Assembly (NCBI GenBank): GCA_938003875.1
Contig: CALKWO010000126.1
Location: forward strand, 1 to 24,819
DNA length: 24,819 nt
Reading direction: 5' to 3'
Source of the DNA: an uncultured bacterium
Lineage (GTDB): Bacteria; Planctomycetota; Uabimicrobiia; Uabimicrobiales; JABWCH01
The notes beneath the pieces were generated by a model. The model ran no database searches and was not told the origin of the DNA. It saw only the letters and a list, made by a program, of their open reading frames with translations. The position numbers and the translations under genes were made by a program. Positions 1 to 8,774 of the stretch are shown one piece after another. The number at the start of each line of letters is the position of its first letter. Position 1 is the stretch's first letter.

Positions 1-1
1 A

Positions 2-58
2 AAACAACCTAAAAAAATCAAAATTTTTTCCTTAGAAGCTGCGGAACGTAGGAATTAA
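2..58 (+). CDS. Possible C-terminal tail of an upstream gene (partial)
   Basis: An open frame enters from the left edge and runs 18 codons to a TAA at 56-58. It ends in a charged, soluble-looking tail (LEAAERRN). It could be the last residues of a gene whose body lies outside the window, placed 40 bases before the MFS gene on the same strand. Eighteen codons are too few to identify a family, and chance openness in AT-rich DNA is a real alternative. Confidence 0.25.
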   Translation, partial: KQPKKIKIFSLEAAERRN

Positions 59-98
59 ATAATTTCCCCATTAATTTACTAGATAGGTAATCACTTCT

Positions 99-1304
99 TT
101 GTCAAATATATTGGAATTTTCCTGGAAAAAAAATCTTTATGTAATCTGGATAGCCCAGTTCATCGCCATGATTGGCATGAATGCATGCATTCCCTTCTTA
201 CCTCTTTATATACGAAAATTAGGGGTTACAGATGCTGCTGATGCCAAGGTATGGTCGGGTTTCATTTTTTCTGCTCCCTTTGTGCTTTCTTTCTTTTTTA
301 CACCTTTTTGGGGCTATTTGGGCGATAAATATGGCAGAAAGCTTATGGTAATCAGAGCCATCGCAGGTCTGATGCTGGCTATGTTTTTAATGGGATTGGC
401 TCAGAATATATGGCAACTGCTTACGCTTCGTATAATACAAGGAGCCATTAGCGGATTTATTTCGGCTAATCTGGCTTTAGTTGCCTCAACTACGCCTAAA
501 GAGCATAGCGGCTATGCAATTGCGCTATTGCAAACATCTACAACAGCAGGTATTACTGTTGGACCTGTTGTCGGTGGAATTTTTGCGGATACTGTTGGTA
601 TACGAGAAAGCTTTTTTCTTGTAACGTTTCTTTGCTTCCTGAGCGTAGTTATAGTAATTCTTATGGTAAAAGAGAAAAAAAAATTTTCTTCTCAAGAAAA
701 GAAAAAATTTTGGGATAATTTTGCCATAGTCTGGCAAGCAAAAAAGCTTGTACATCTTTTTTTCTTCATTACGCTTTGCCAGGCTGGAATAAGCTTTACA
801 AACCCCATTCTAGCGTATTATCTGGAATTTTTAAATACTCCTCAGGCTTATCTTGCTACGATAACAGGAATTATGGTAGGTGCAGTCGGTCTTTTGATGA
901 CGTTTTTTACTCCTTTTTGGGGAAAAAGAAACGACCGTCTTGGATATGAAAGCAATTTGAGACTTGCTCTGCCTGTTGTAATCCTGGCGACGATGGCGCA
1001 AAGCATAGTGCCCCATTATGGATACCTATTCCCTTTACGATTTGCCATAGGGATTTTTTCTGGAGCGATAATCCCCACATTATATGCGGCTTTAAATAAA
1101 CATTGCCTCCCCGAAATGCAAGGCAGCATTATGGGATTTGCTTCCAGCTCTGCGATTTTAGGGAATCTTATAGGCCCTTTACTTTCTTCTCTGGTTTCCT
1201 ATTCCCTGGGAATCAAAGCTGCATTCATTGCAGGAGGCAGCATGATGGCAATGGTTTATATTCAACTTCTCTTGTTTCAAGAAAAACAGGATTCATCTAT
1301 ATAG
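99..1304 (+). CDS. MFS efflux transporter, MdtG/TetA-like
   Basis: This is a 401-residue major facilitator superfamily protein with about 12 hydrophobic segments, probably a proton-coupled drug or metabolite exporter in the inner membrane. The family signature between TM2 and TM3 is clear (WGYLGDKYGRK, residues 71-81), and a degenerate second copy (WGKRNDRLGYE) follows the seventh segment. A GPVVGG motif near residues 153-158 matches antiporter motif C in TM5, which favours efflux over uptake. The start is TTG, preceded by a purine-rich AGATAGG about ten bases upstream; the next in-frame Met is residue 24, inside TM1, so TTG is preferred. The exonuclease gene begins 9 bases after the stop, suggesting cotranscription. 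The substrate cannot be read from sequence. Confidence 0.93.
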   Translation: MSNILEFSWKKNLYVIWIAQFIAMIGMNACIPFLPLYIRKLGVTDAADAKVWSGFIFSAPFVLSFFFTPFWGYLGDKYGRKLMVIRAIAGLMLAMFLMGLAQNIWQLLTLRIIQGAISGFISANLALVASTTPKEHSGYAIALLQTSTTAGITVGPVVGGIFADTVGIRESFFLVTFLCFLSVVIVILMVKEKKKFSSQEKKKFWDNFAIVWQAKKLVHLFFFITLCQAGISFTNPILAYYLEFLNTPQAYLATITGIMVGAVGLLMTFFTPFWGKRNDRLGYESNLRLALPVVILATMAQSIVPHYGYLFPLRFAIGIFSGAIIPTLYAALNKHCLPEMQGSIMGFASSSAILGNLIGPLLSSLVSYSLGIKAAFIAGGSMMAMVYIQLLLFQEKQDSSI

Positions 1305-1313
1305 AAAGAAATT

Positions 1314-1883
1314 ATGGAAAAAACATTAGAACAATACAGGCTAGCGATGATTGTGGATTTAGAAGCTACTTGTTGCGATAAAGGCAGTATCCCTAAAGAA
1401 GAAATGGAGATCATCGAAATAGGGGCAGTCATGGTAGATTTAAAATCCCTAAGAATATTGGAAGATTTTCAAAGATTTATAAAACCCTGTATCCACACAC
1501 AACTCACGGAATTTTGTACACAACTTACAAGCATAAAACAAGAGGATGTAGATAAAGCTATGCCTTATCCTCAAGCTATCCAGGAATTCCGCCAATGGAT
1601 GCAAAAGTATCATGATTTTGCTTTTTGCTCCTGGGGTAGCTATGACCGATCCCAGTTCGAAAAAGACAGTGCTTTGCATAAACTTCCTTATCCAATTTCT
1701 GCTTCCCATTTTAACATCAAAACTCTCTTTTCCGAAAAGCTGAAATTGAAAAAACGCTATGGAATGAAAGAAGCATTGAATCTAGCAGGCTTAAAGCTGG
1801 AAGGGATACATCATAGAGGAATAGATGATGCCAGAAATATGGTACAGCTCCTGCCCTATGTCCTCGGAAGAAGCAAGCTATAG
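1314..1883 (+). CDS. DEDDh-family 3'-5' exonuclease, ERI1/KapD-like
   Basis: This is a 189-residue protein consisting of one exonuclease fold of the DnaQ-like DEDDh superfamily. All metal-binding residues are visible: D15 and E17 in VDLEAT, D111 in WGSYDRSQF, and H167/D172 in HHRGIDDARN. Spacing and the HRGIDDA signature fit the ERI1/KapD branch, which trims 3' ends of RNA or single-stranded DNA, rather than the DNA polymerase III epsilon subunit. No additional domain is present, so it is a stand-alone cytoplasmic nuclease. An AGAAAG ribosome-binding site precedes the ATG, and the gene follows the MFS transporter by 9 bases. The natural substrate is unknown; RNA is the more likely guess for this branch. 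Confidence 0.92.
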   Translation: MEKTLEQYRLAMIVDLEATCCDKGSIPKEEMEIIEIGAVMVDLKSLRILEDFQRFIKPCIHTQLTEFCTQLTSIKQEDVDKAMPYPQAIQEFRQWMQKYHDFAFCSWGSYDRSQFEKDSALHKLPYPISASHFNIKTLFSEKLKLKKRYGMKEALNLAGLKLEGIHHRGIDDARNMVQLLPYVLGRSKL

Positions 1884-1990
1884 TGCAGAAAACCTAATAC
1901 GGATAAACTGGAAGGCAAAAAATTTTTACACTTTGGCACTAGATTTCACTTGTAAGTAAGTGACTATACAGCAAACGAAAGGTTGAAAAT

Positions 1991-2161
1991 ATGTCAGAAC
2001 GTCTCTTGGCAGAAGCCAGGAAAGAATTTTGTGGCTTCTGGAAGATAATCCTAATTTCTCTTGTTGCGGGTATGCTCTTTGGATTCAGCTTTAGATATAT
2101 TATTCCCCATCTATGGGGAGAGCTGCCTGTTCAGAAAAAAGCTAGTCTGCAAAATAGTTAG
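1991..2161 (+). CDS. Small single-span membrane protein, 56 aa
   Basis: A 56-codon frame begins with ATG preceded by a good GAAAGG site about eight bases upstream. The product has a charged amphipathic start (about residues 1-13), one hydrophobic span at about residues 17-38 (includes LISLVAGMLFGF) and a short polar tail. I do not recognise a family. The 107-base gap before it contains the dyad TCACTT-GTAAGT-AAGTGA at 1946-1963, which could be an operator or a weak hairpin. It sits on the same strand as the flanking operon genes, and its well-placed ribosome-binding site is the main reason for calling it. Expression is unproven. Confidence 0.6.
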   Translation: MSERLLAEARKEFCGFWKIILISLVAGMLFGFSFRYIIPHLWGELPVQKKASLQNS

Positions 2162-2214
2162 CGGAAACTCTCTGCTAATTTAAGACAAAAATTTACGAGT
2201 TTAAGGTAAAAATC

Positions 2215-2283
2215 ATGTACATTGTAATGACTGGAATCGCAAGTTTTGTAAGCTATTGGATAGCTAAAGGAATTGGTCTATAG
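2215..2283 (+). CDS. Possible 22-aa hydrophobic peptide coupled to the SDR gene
   Basis: A 22-codon frame starts with ATG at 2215, with TAAGG upstream as a plausible ribosome-binding site. It ends with TAG at 2281-2283, directly abutting the ATG of the next gene at 2284. The peptide is almost entirely apolar (includes IASFVSYWIAKGIGL). The zero-base junction would allow terminating ribosomes to reinitiate, so a leader-peptide or coupling role is plausible. It could equally be a chance ORF. The SDR gene has no strong ribosome-binding site of its own just upstream, which favours coupling. Confidence 0.35.
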   Translation: MYIVMTGIASFVSYWIAKGIGL

Positions 2284-3171
2284 ATGGTGTCTTCTTTTAA
2301 ATTTTTGATTACAGGTATTACTTCTATCCATGGCTGGCCTGTTTTTGAGTACTTTCTTTCATTGTATCCTGGGCAGGTTTTAGGAATCAAGAATGAATTC
2401 GCACCCAGACCTTTGGAATCTGCTTGTGTGGTAAGTGCTAACATAGAAGATCGGAAAAAAATCCATCAAATATGCAGAGAATTTCAGCCAACGCATATAC
2501 TCCACTGCGCAGGGCTTTGCGATCTGGATACAGCAGAAGATCATCCGCAGAGGGCCTATGATCTCAATATCCAGGGGGCATGGAACATCTATGAAATGGC
2601 TTCTCTATGCCGTCTTCTGTATCTTTCCTATGATCTTATTTTTTCTGGTATCCAAAACCAAGGCCAGGGATATACAGAGGAGGATATTCCTGACCCCCTT
2701 ACTATCGTAGGCAAGACCGTCTATGAAGCAGAAAAAGTTCTGCTCAGAAATGAAAATGCTTTAATCATCAGGTTAGGGCTTCCTATGGGGCCTTCCATAC
2801 AAGGCAACAAGGGTGCTGTGGATTGGATAAACTCTCGCTTCAAAAAAAATTTCAGGGTGACATTGCTCTATGATGAAATTCGTTCTACCATCAACACACA
2901 AGATTTAGGAAAGGCAGTGCATTCCCTTATGATAGACGGAGGCAGAGGGATTCTGAATCTAGGCAGCCCTTATACTATCAGTCTGCATGGTATTGGCAAA
3001 AAGATATTGGAAGCACACCGCTATCCATCTGATATTCTGGAAGGAAAATTTCGCTATGAGTTTCCCCCTTCTCCTCCTCGCATGGGAAATGTCTCTCTCA
3101 ATTCCCAAAAGGCCTATTCTATTTTAGGCTGGATACCAGAACCATGGAATTATCCCACTTCTTCATTTTGA
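2284..3171 (+). CDS. RmlD-like NAD(P)-dependent sugar-nucleotide reductase / extended SDR
   Basis: This is a 295-residue extended short-chain dehydrogenase most like dTDP-4-dehydrorhamnose reductase and the related MAT beta-subunit group. The N-terminal Rossmann strand carries a degenerate glycine motif TGITSIHG (residues 10-17) in which the middle glycine is replaced by serine. The substrate-side serine strand LSYDLIFSG (about 114-122) and the catalytic pair Y147-x3-K151 are present. The C-terminal part has the loose substrate-binding region of the family (for example STINTQDLG). No other rhamnose-pathway genes (rmlA, rmlB, rmlC) are in the window, so a true RmlD role is not supported by context. 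It follows the 22-codon frame without any gap and precedes the large histidine kinase by 23 bases. Confidence 0.88.
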   Translation: MVSSFKFLITGITSIHGWPVFEYFLSLYPGQVLGIKNEFAPRPLESACVVSANIEDRKKIHQICREFQPTHILHCAGLCDLDTAEDHPQRAYDLNIQGAWNIYEMASLCRLLYLSYDLIFSGIQNQGQGYTEEDIPDPLTIVGKTVYEAEKVLLRNENALIIRLGLPMGPSIQGNKGAVDWINSRFKKNFRVTLLYDEIRSTINTQDLGKAVHSLMIDGGRGILNLGSPYTISLHGIGKKILEAHRYPSDILEGKFRYEFPPSPPRMGNVSLNSQKAYSILGWIPEPWNYPTSSF

Positions 3172-3194
3172 TATATATAGAAAGGCAGTAAGCT

Positions 3195-6100
3195 TTGCAA
3201 AATCGTTTTTTACAAGGGAAGATTCTTTTTTATCTTGGTTGCCTCTGGCTTATTTCTCTTCTGGCTATAGAAATATGGTATAGAATGGAAAAAAATTATG
3301 CCAGCACTTCCTGGGATAATTATAGAAATAAACAATTGCTCTATACCAGCCAGGCTATACAGGAAAATTTTTATGAAATGGAGAGGCTGTCCTTTTCCAT
3401 TCTGGATGAATTGCTGAGCAAGACTTCTATTCTACAGGAAATAACCTATAGCAGCCCCTCTGAAGCATCGCTTCGGATTTTTCAGGCACTGAATGGCTTT
3501 GCATTTCCTATGGATTTAAATCGTAGAGGAATTGCAGTTTATGATCATCTTAGGCAGTGTATTGCATGGAAAAACTGCGATTTCAACCCAGCACCTCATC
3601 TTTTGGAAGAATGTCTGAAAGGAGAGCGGTTTTCTACTATTGTGAAAAGCGGCAGAGGCGTTTTTGTGGTACTCTGTACCTTTATACCTATTCCTCATCC
3701 TAAACTTAGGGAATATGTGGGTGTTGCCGTCTGCTTTTTGCCATTAGACAGCAATTATCCTTTGTCTACTCGTTATATCAAAAGCCAGAGCTTTGCCAAA
3801 AAAATGCTCCAGGAGTATGATGTCCAGGATATAAGCATTAACTACGAAAATTTTTTTTCTCCTATGTCTATTTCACAAAATAGTTTACAAAGGCCATTAC
3901 AAAATATCAATGGACAACAATTAGGCTCGCTCCTTTTGACTGCACTCCCCCAGGAAACAACGTTGAATGCTTTGGAAAAAAATCGGATGCAATGGCTCCA
4001 GGTAAGCAGCTCTATTTTTGCAATTCTTGTGTGTGCTTTCTTTTGGTATGGGCTGTCTATTTTTCCCATAGTGGGCTGGAAAAAAAATTTTGCTATCTTG
4101 CTTATGCTTTATATTCTTCGGCAGATTTTGTTTTCTCTCCAGTTTCCTAACCAGATTCTGCCGTCTTTTTTTTCTTCTCCTCAGGTGTTCCATTCTTATA
4201 TTTTGGGAGAATGGAGCGATTCGCTCGGCAATCTTTTTGTCTCCTGTTTTATGATTTTTCTCGCCAGCATAGTCTGTCTAAAGACAATTTTTTCTTTGCC
4301 TGAAAGAAAAAGTTTCCTTTTTCTTATCCGTATTTTGCTTGTTTTTGTGTTTCCCCTTTTTTTAGCCTGGGGGAACGGTGCTCTTTATAATGTAGTCTAT
4401 GCTTTAGCAAAGTATTCCAGTTTTCCTTTATTTGATTTCAACAATCTCTTGCCAGGCTATGATGCCTTGATCTTATATCTTTGTACTCTTTTTTTGGGTT
4501 TTAGCTTTCTTTTTTTCGCTCTTTTTCTTTGGGAACTATGGCGAAAAAGCCAGAATTCTAACAATTTTTTGGGAATTTTTGTCTTTTTCGGTATTTCTTG
4601 TTTTTTACTTTTTTGGGGGGAATTTCCCAGGCTATGTTTATGGAGTAGCTTATTCTTCTTTTTAACCATAATGCTTTATATCTTGCGTTTTCCCAAGAGA
4701 TATGAACTCTTTTGCATACTCGTTCTAGCCTGTGTGTCTCTTGCCTTGTATCCCTTTCTCCAAGACGCATCTAAAATCAAATCCAGAGCATTGATCGAAG
4801 ATAAATCCTTAGAAATTCAGGAAAGTTCCATTAAAAATACGTTAGATGTAGCTTTAGACACAATAGAAAACAGTGTGGAACTGCTCCGCTCCCTGGAGCA
4901 AAAAAAAAGCGATATAGCTTTTTTGTTGTGGGCAGAAACCCCTTTGTCAGAGCGTCTGGACAATCTTGAGCTTTTGGTGTATAGCAAAATAGATAAAGCC
5001 AAAGAAAATACTTCTTTTTCAGAATCTTTCCAGATTTTTTCCCAGTTTTCTCTGAATATGCCTAACCCTTTGTGGTATCGTCCATTATTGCAAAAAATTC
5101 AGTATGGATCAAGGCAACTCCTGACGCATTTACCTGGTTTTGATAACGAGGGAAAAAATATGCTGTTTTATCTTGCTGCCCTGCCAGTGTACAGCGATAA
5201 AAAAGAAATCCTGGGCTATGTCGTCCTCTTTACAAGGCATCCCCAGCTTGCCCGATCTCTATCGGTGCCAGAGGTCTTTGCCAAGAAACCAGCCTTAGCT
5301 TCTACTCCTCTCTTGATGGCGAGCTTTGAAAAGCAGACAATGTTTCTGAGCAACAATCCATACGTTTCCAAAAATTTCAAGCCTTTACCAGGGGTAATCC
5401 AGGAAGTCCAGGAAAAAGCCAAAAACCTATGGATAAAAGAAAGTATAGAAAATCGTTTATATGATAATTTTTATTTTCTATGGACATCCCAGGAATGGGT
5501 TGAAAGCAAGAAAGAATGGGTAGAGCAAAAAACTATAGGGATGATTGGGTATCCTCTCCCTTCCCAGATAACGAAAATTTTCCATCTTCTACAGTTTTTT
5601 CTTTCTGGATTTGTCTTTTTTCTTTTCCCTCTATTTTTCAGCAAAATTTTTTATCACTTTATAAAACAAGGAATAAGGCTACGCTTTTCCTTTGAGTATA
5701 AGCTTCTTTTGAGTTTTCTCCTGATTTCTGGTATACCTGTTTTCATTATGGGGGTTTTGAGCAAAGAAAAGGCCATTTCTCAAATTTGGGAAAACTATGA
5801 ACGCAATCTCACAGAATCCCTGGAAAATGCAGAAAAAGCCATGAGGGAAGAGACTTATGTTCCTTTAGCAGCAGATGAAATCAATTCTAAGATGCCCGAT
5901 GATGCTTTTTGTCGAAGTTGGGGGGAAAGAAACAGAAGCATGCTAAATGTATATCTTTCTTCTCAGCCCTTTCTCCTGGCTACAAACAGAAGAGAGCTTT
6001 TTTATACAGAGCTACTGCCCACGCGCATTTCTGGGAATATTTACTACCAGCTCATGCTGGAGAGAAAGGAAATCTATATCACTCTCGAATCCATAGCGGA

Positions 6101-7157
6101 CTACACGTTTGTCGTAGGTTACAAAGCCCTTTTTTCTGCTCTGGACAAAAGAGAAATCGTGGGAGTGATCAGCATTCCTATGATTTACAGGCAAGCTGAG
6201 GTAAAGAGAGAAATGGCCGAGATGATGGCGACCGTATTTACGATCTATATCCTTGTTTTCCTTCTTGTCATGGTAATAGGGATTATTCTGGCGCATCAAA
6301 TCACAAGACCCCTTGCCCATCTTATGACTGCTATACACAGAGTTTCCCGTGGAGATCTGGACATAGCACTTCCTGTTAGCTCCAAAGACGAATTTGGAGA
6401 GCTTGTGGATTCTTTCAATCGCATGACAAAAGACTTGAAGATGAGCAGAGAAAAGCTGGTTCAGGCAGAAAAGGATGCTGCCTGGAGAGAAATGGCAAGA
6501 CAGATTGCCCATGAAATCAAAAATCCTCTGACACCTATGAAACTTTCTGCACAACATATTCAGAGGGCCTACAAGGATCAGGCTAAAAACTTCGATAAAA
6601 TTCTGGACAAGGGCATATCGAATATCATCGATGCTATAGATTCTCTTTCTAAAACAGCTTCCAGCTTTTCTGAGTTCGCAAGGTTCATCAAGCCTAGCCT
6701 TGCAGCCTATTCCCTTGACCCTCTCATTGCAGATTGTATGGAACTCTTCAACAATTACGCAGAGCAGAACATTTTTCTACGATCTGAAATAGAAAAAAAC
6801 TTGCCTAAAGTCATTACAGATCCACATCATCTAAAAAGAGTTCTGTTCAATCTGCTTACCAATGCTGTACAGGCTATCAAGAATACTCCTGGAGAAATCG
6901 TTCTTACCTGCCGAAAAGATCTGAAAGATCCAGACAAAGTGCTGATTACAATCCAGGACAATGGATCAGGAATTTCGGACAATATCAAGCACCATCTTTT
7001 TGAACCCAATTTTTCCACCAAGACGCATGGCAGTGGGCTAGGCCTGGCGATATGTAAACGAGCCATCGATCACATGGGCGGAGAAATTTTCATAGAAAGC
7101 GAAGAAGGAAAAGGCACGCTTGTTTCCATAAAGCTCAAAACAAGCGTGTGTTTGTAA
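3195..7157 (+). CDS. Giant NtrY-like membrane sensor histidine kinase, 1320 aa
   Basis: The C-terminal third is a canonical kinase core. A final membrane span lies at about residues 1007-1035, then a HAMP domain (ITRPL ... DEFGELVDSFN, about 1030-1085) and the H box with phospho-accepting His1106 in AHEIKNPLTPMKLS, which is the NtrY-type form. An N box (FNLLTNAVQ, about 1218), a G1 box DNGSG (1255-1259) and a G2 box GSGLGLA (1279-1285) follow. The sensor part is exceptional: one span at about 9-29, an extracytoplasmic domain, about eight spans between 268 and 528, another large soluble region, then spans near 792-822 and 832-860. Typical NtrY proteins are 700-770 residues. The start is TTG with GAAAGGCAG upstream. 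No receiver-domain gene is adjacent, so the partner is encoded elsewhere. The signal sensed is unknown. Confidence 0.92.
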   Translation: MQNRFLQGKILFYLGCLWLISLLAIEIWYRMEKNYASTSWDNYRNKQLLYTSQAIQENFYEMERLSFSILDELLSKTSILQEITYSSPSEASLRIFQALNGFAFPMDLNRRGIAVYDHLRQCIAWKNCDFNPAPHLLEECLKGERFSTIVKSGRGVFVVLCTFIPIPHPKLREYVGVAVCFLPLDSNYPLSTRYIKSQSFAKKMLQEYDVQDISINYENFFSPMSISQNSLQRPLQNINGQQLGSLLLTALPQETTLNALEKNRMQWLQVSSSIFAILVCAFFWYGLSIFPIVGWKKNFAILLMLYILRQILFSLQFPNQILPSFFSSPQVFHSYILGEWSDSLGNLFVSCFMIFLASIVCLKTIFSLPERKSFLFLIRILLVFVFPLFLAWGNGALYNVVYALAKYSSFPLFDFNNLLPGYDALILYLCTLFLGFSFLFFALFLWELWRKSQNSNNFLGIFVFFGISCFLLFWGEFPRLCLWSSLFFFLTIMLYILRFPKRYELFCILVLACVSLALYPFLQDASKIKSRALIEDKSLEIQESSIKNTLDVALDTIENSVELLRSLEQKKSDIAFLLWAETPLSERLDNLELLVYSKIDKAKENTSFSESFQIFSQFSLNMPNPLWYRPLLQKIQYGSRQLLTHLPGFDNEGKNMLFYLAALPVYSDKKEILGYVVLFTRHPQLARSLSVPEVFAKKPALASTPLLMASFEKQTMFLSNNPYVSKNFKPLPGVIQEVQEKAKNLWIKESIENRLYDNFYFLWTSQEWVESKKEWVEQKTIGMIGYPLPSQITKIFHLLQFFLSGFVFFLFPLFFSKIFYHFIKQGIRLRFSFEYKLLLSFLLISGIPVFIMGVLSKEKAISQIWENYERNLTESLENAEKAMREETYVPLAADEINSKMPDDAFCRSWGERNRSMLNVYLSSQPFLLATNRRELFYTELLPTRISGNIYYQLMLERKEIYITLESIADYTFVVGYKALFSALDKREIVGVISIPMIYRQAEVKREMAEMMATVFTIYILVFLLVMVIGIILAHQITRPLAHLMTAIHRVSRGDLDIALPVSSKDEFGELVDSFNRMTKDLKMSREKLVQAEKDAAWREMARQIAHEIKNPLTPMKLSAQHIQRAYKDQAKNFDKILDKGISNIIDAIDSLSKTASSFSEFARFIKPSLAAYSLDPLIADCMELFNNYAEQNIFLRSEIEKNLPKVITDPHHLKRVLFNLLTNAVQAIKNTPGEIVLTCRKDLKDPDKVLITIQDNGSGISDNIKHHLFEPNFSTKTHGSGLGLAICKRAIDHMGGEIFIESEEGKGTLVSIKLKTSVCL

Positions 7158-7202
7158 GATTACGCACGAAAATATTATTCGTTTAGGAATCGTAATTCAA
7201 TT

Positions 7203-7219
7203 TAAGCAATAATTGCTTA
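7203..7219. repeat. Perfect 17-bp palindrome (8-1-8)
   Basis: TAAGCAAT-A-ATTGCTTA is a perfect dyad lying 46 bases past the kinase stop, in the convergent gap with creD. It is too AT-rich to make a strong terminator alone. It may be part of a bidirectional termination region or a protein-binding site. Confidence 0.4.
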
Positions 7220-7239
7220 CTTTGCAATGATTTGTAGCC

Positions 7240-7300
7240 GCAGGGTTGCGCCAAAAATGACTATCTATTCGGAAAAGATGACCTTCAGCGCAATCCCTGC
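7240..7300. repeat. Near-perfect GC-rich inverted repeat in a convergent gap
   Basis: GCAGGGTTGCGC (7240-7251) and GCGCAATCCCTGC (7288-7300) are reverse complements with a single extra base, separated by 36 bases. The pair stands out as GC-rich against AT-rich surroundings and lies between two converging transcription units. It could be a bidirectional transcription stop or a small dispersed repeat. The long loop and lack of a T-run argue against a classic intrinsic terminator. Confidence 0.5.
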
Positions 7301-7350
7301 GTCTTTTGCCAATAGAGACTAACAAAAAATGATGTATTTTTTATCTTTTT

Positions 7351-8760
7351 TTAGGAAGAAGTAGTCTCTGTGTTAGTATCCACCTCTGGTTTATACCAGT
7401 TGATATTGCGTGTGAAGTACATGATAGATGCGAGCAATAGAGTCAGGAGGATAGAGCCTGTAAGAATAGAATAGTCTTGCATTTGTAAAATAAAATATAA
7501 AAATACATAATCAGCCACAAGTCCCAGGAAAATAGTGGCTGTGCGAGTACCGCTTTTTAGAACAGCCATGCTATATAAGACGACTAGTAAAGAGGAAATG
7601 CCTGCTCCAATCGTATATGCTATGCCAAAAGAGATAAATTCAGAAATGGACAATAGCAGAAGATAAAAAAGTGTCAGGGCGGCAGCGACAAGCAAATATT
7701 GGAAAGGATGGATACGAAGTTTAGATACAATTTCGAATAAGAAAAAGACCGATAGAATCACTATGATAAACAATAAAGCATAATTGATAGAGCGTTCTAC
7801 ACAACGATAGGCATCCACAAGGCTGAGCAAGGATACCCCAAAAAAGGAATTGCTCAGAGAAGAGGAGGAATGATAGCTGTCCTTATAGGAAGTCCATTGT
7901 TGTGGATAGGAACGTCCATAGTATGAAATTTGCCATAGAGCATCGAATCCCTGCGGGCCAACGGTTCTTTCTCCAGGCAGATATGCACCGCAGAAACTAG
8001 GATCTGGCCAGCTAGATGTCAGCCTGACGGTATTTTTTACACCAAGAGGTGCAAAGACGATTTTTTGGCTGCCCTGGAATTGTAAGACTATTTCATAAGG
8101 AATATTGTCAGCGGCTATTTCTTTGGACAATTTCACAGGCGAATGAATTCCAGAAGAATAGGCATCTAGCTTACAGCCTGGGAGAAAAATGGATTCGCTG
8201 GTGCCTAATTTTATTTTGATGGCTTCTTTGGTTCCTCTCAAATCAGCGATACCAACGGTGATTTGGGCATCATTCCAAAGAACATCTTCCAGCTTTATCT
8301 TGAGTTTATCAAAAGAAATCAAAAAATGCCCTGTGAGTTTAAGGTCGGCTTTATACACAACAGCCTGGTAGATCCCCCGATGCAAAATATTGGGTGTCAG
8401 CGATCCTGTAACCTGTAGCTCTTCAGGCAAAAAATAGGCATGTTTTTCTTCAAATTCCATCACCTCTACTTTTTTAAACTTTTTTTCTTTACTTCCTTCT
8501 ACTTCGACTAGATCTTCCTTCCATACTTTGTACCATCTTTTGTAAGGAACGATCATGACAGGGCCTACTATATGCTGCGGAGCTCCCCATATATCTTGGA
8601 TCTCTGCTACAGCTTCATTTCTTCGATCCAGGCGATCTCGAAGAATGGAACTCAGCGAAGCGAGGGGAATAAGCAATAAAAACACAAGAATTCCTAAAAC
8701 AACGATTTTACCAAGAATGGTATTCTTGAAAGAGGGGAATACTGGTTGGACTTCACTCAT
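7351..8760 (-). CDS. creD: Inner-membrane protein CreD
   Basis: This is a 469-residue CreD family protein, found in the inner membrane and linked in enterobacteria to envelope integrity and colicin/beta-lactam phenotypes under CreBC control. Order: one N-terminal span (residues about 18-40), a large periplasmic region with the family hallmarks DIWGAPQHIVGPVMIVPY and SSWPDPSFCGAYLP, then about six C-terminal spans beginning after VDAYRCVERSINYALLF and including RIHPFQYLLVAAAL. The start is chosen at 8760 (MSEVQPVF) because AGGAGT lies eight bases upstream; a longer frame to 8928 would overlap the Rrf2 coding region. It follows the Rrf2 gene by 14 bases, so both are probably one transcript. No creABC genes are nearby. 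Confidence 0.93.
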   Translation of the reverse strand: MSEVQPVFPSFKNTILGKIVVLGILVFLLLIPLASLSSILRDRLDRRNEAVAEIQDIWGAPQHIVGPVMIVPYKRWYKVWKEDLVEVEGSKEKKFKKVEVMEFEEKHAYFLPEELQVTGSLTPNILHRGIYQAVVYKADLKLTGHFLISFDKLKIKLEDVLWNDAQITVGIADLRGTKEAIKIKLGTSESIFLPGCKLDAYSSGIHSPVKLSKEIAADNIPYEIVLQFQGSQKIVFAPLGVKNTVRLTSSWPDPSFCGAYLPGERTVGPQGFDALWQISYYGRSYPQQWTSYKDSYHSSSSLSNSFFGVSLLSLVDAYRCVERSINYALLFIIVILSVFFLFEIVSKLRIHPFQYLLVAAALTLFYLLLLSISEFISFGIAYTIGAGISSLLVVLYSMAVLKSGTRTATIFLGLVADYVFLYFILQMQDYSILTGSILLTLLLASIMYFTRNINWYKPEVDTNTETTSS

Positions 8761-8774
8761 AACAATTACTCCTA

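Noticed and set aside
6012..6557. 181-codon minus-strand open frame within the histidine kinase gene
   Set aside because: It is antisense to the HAMP and H-box coding region, has no recognisable domain and is a coding shadow.
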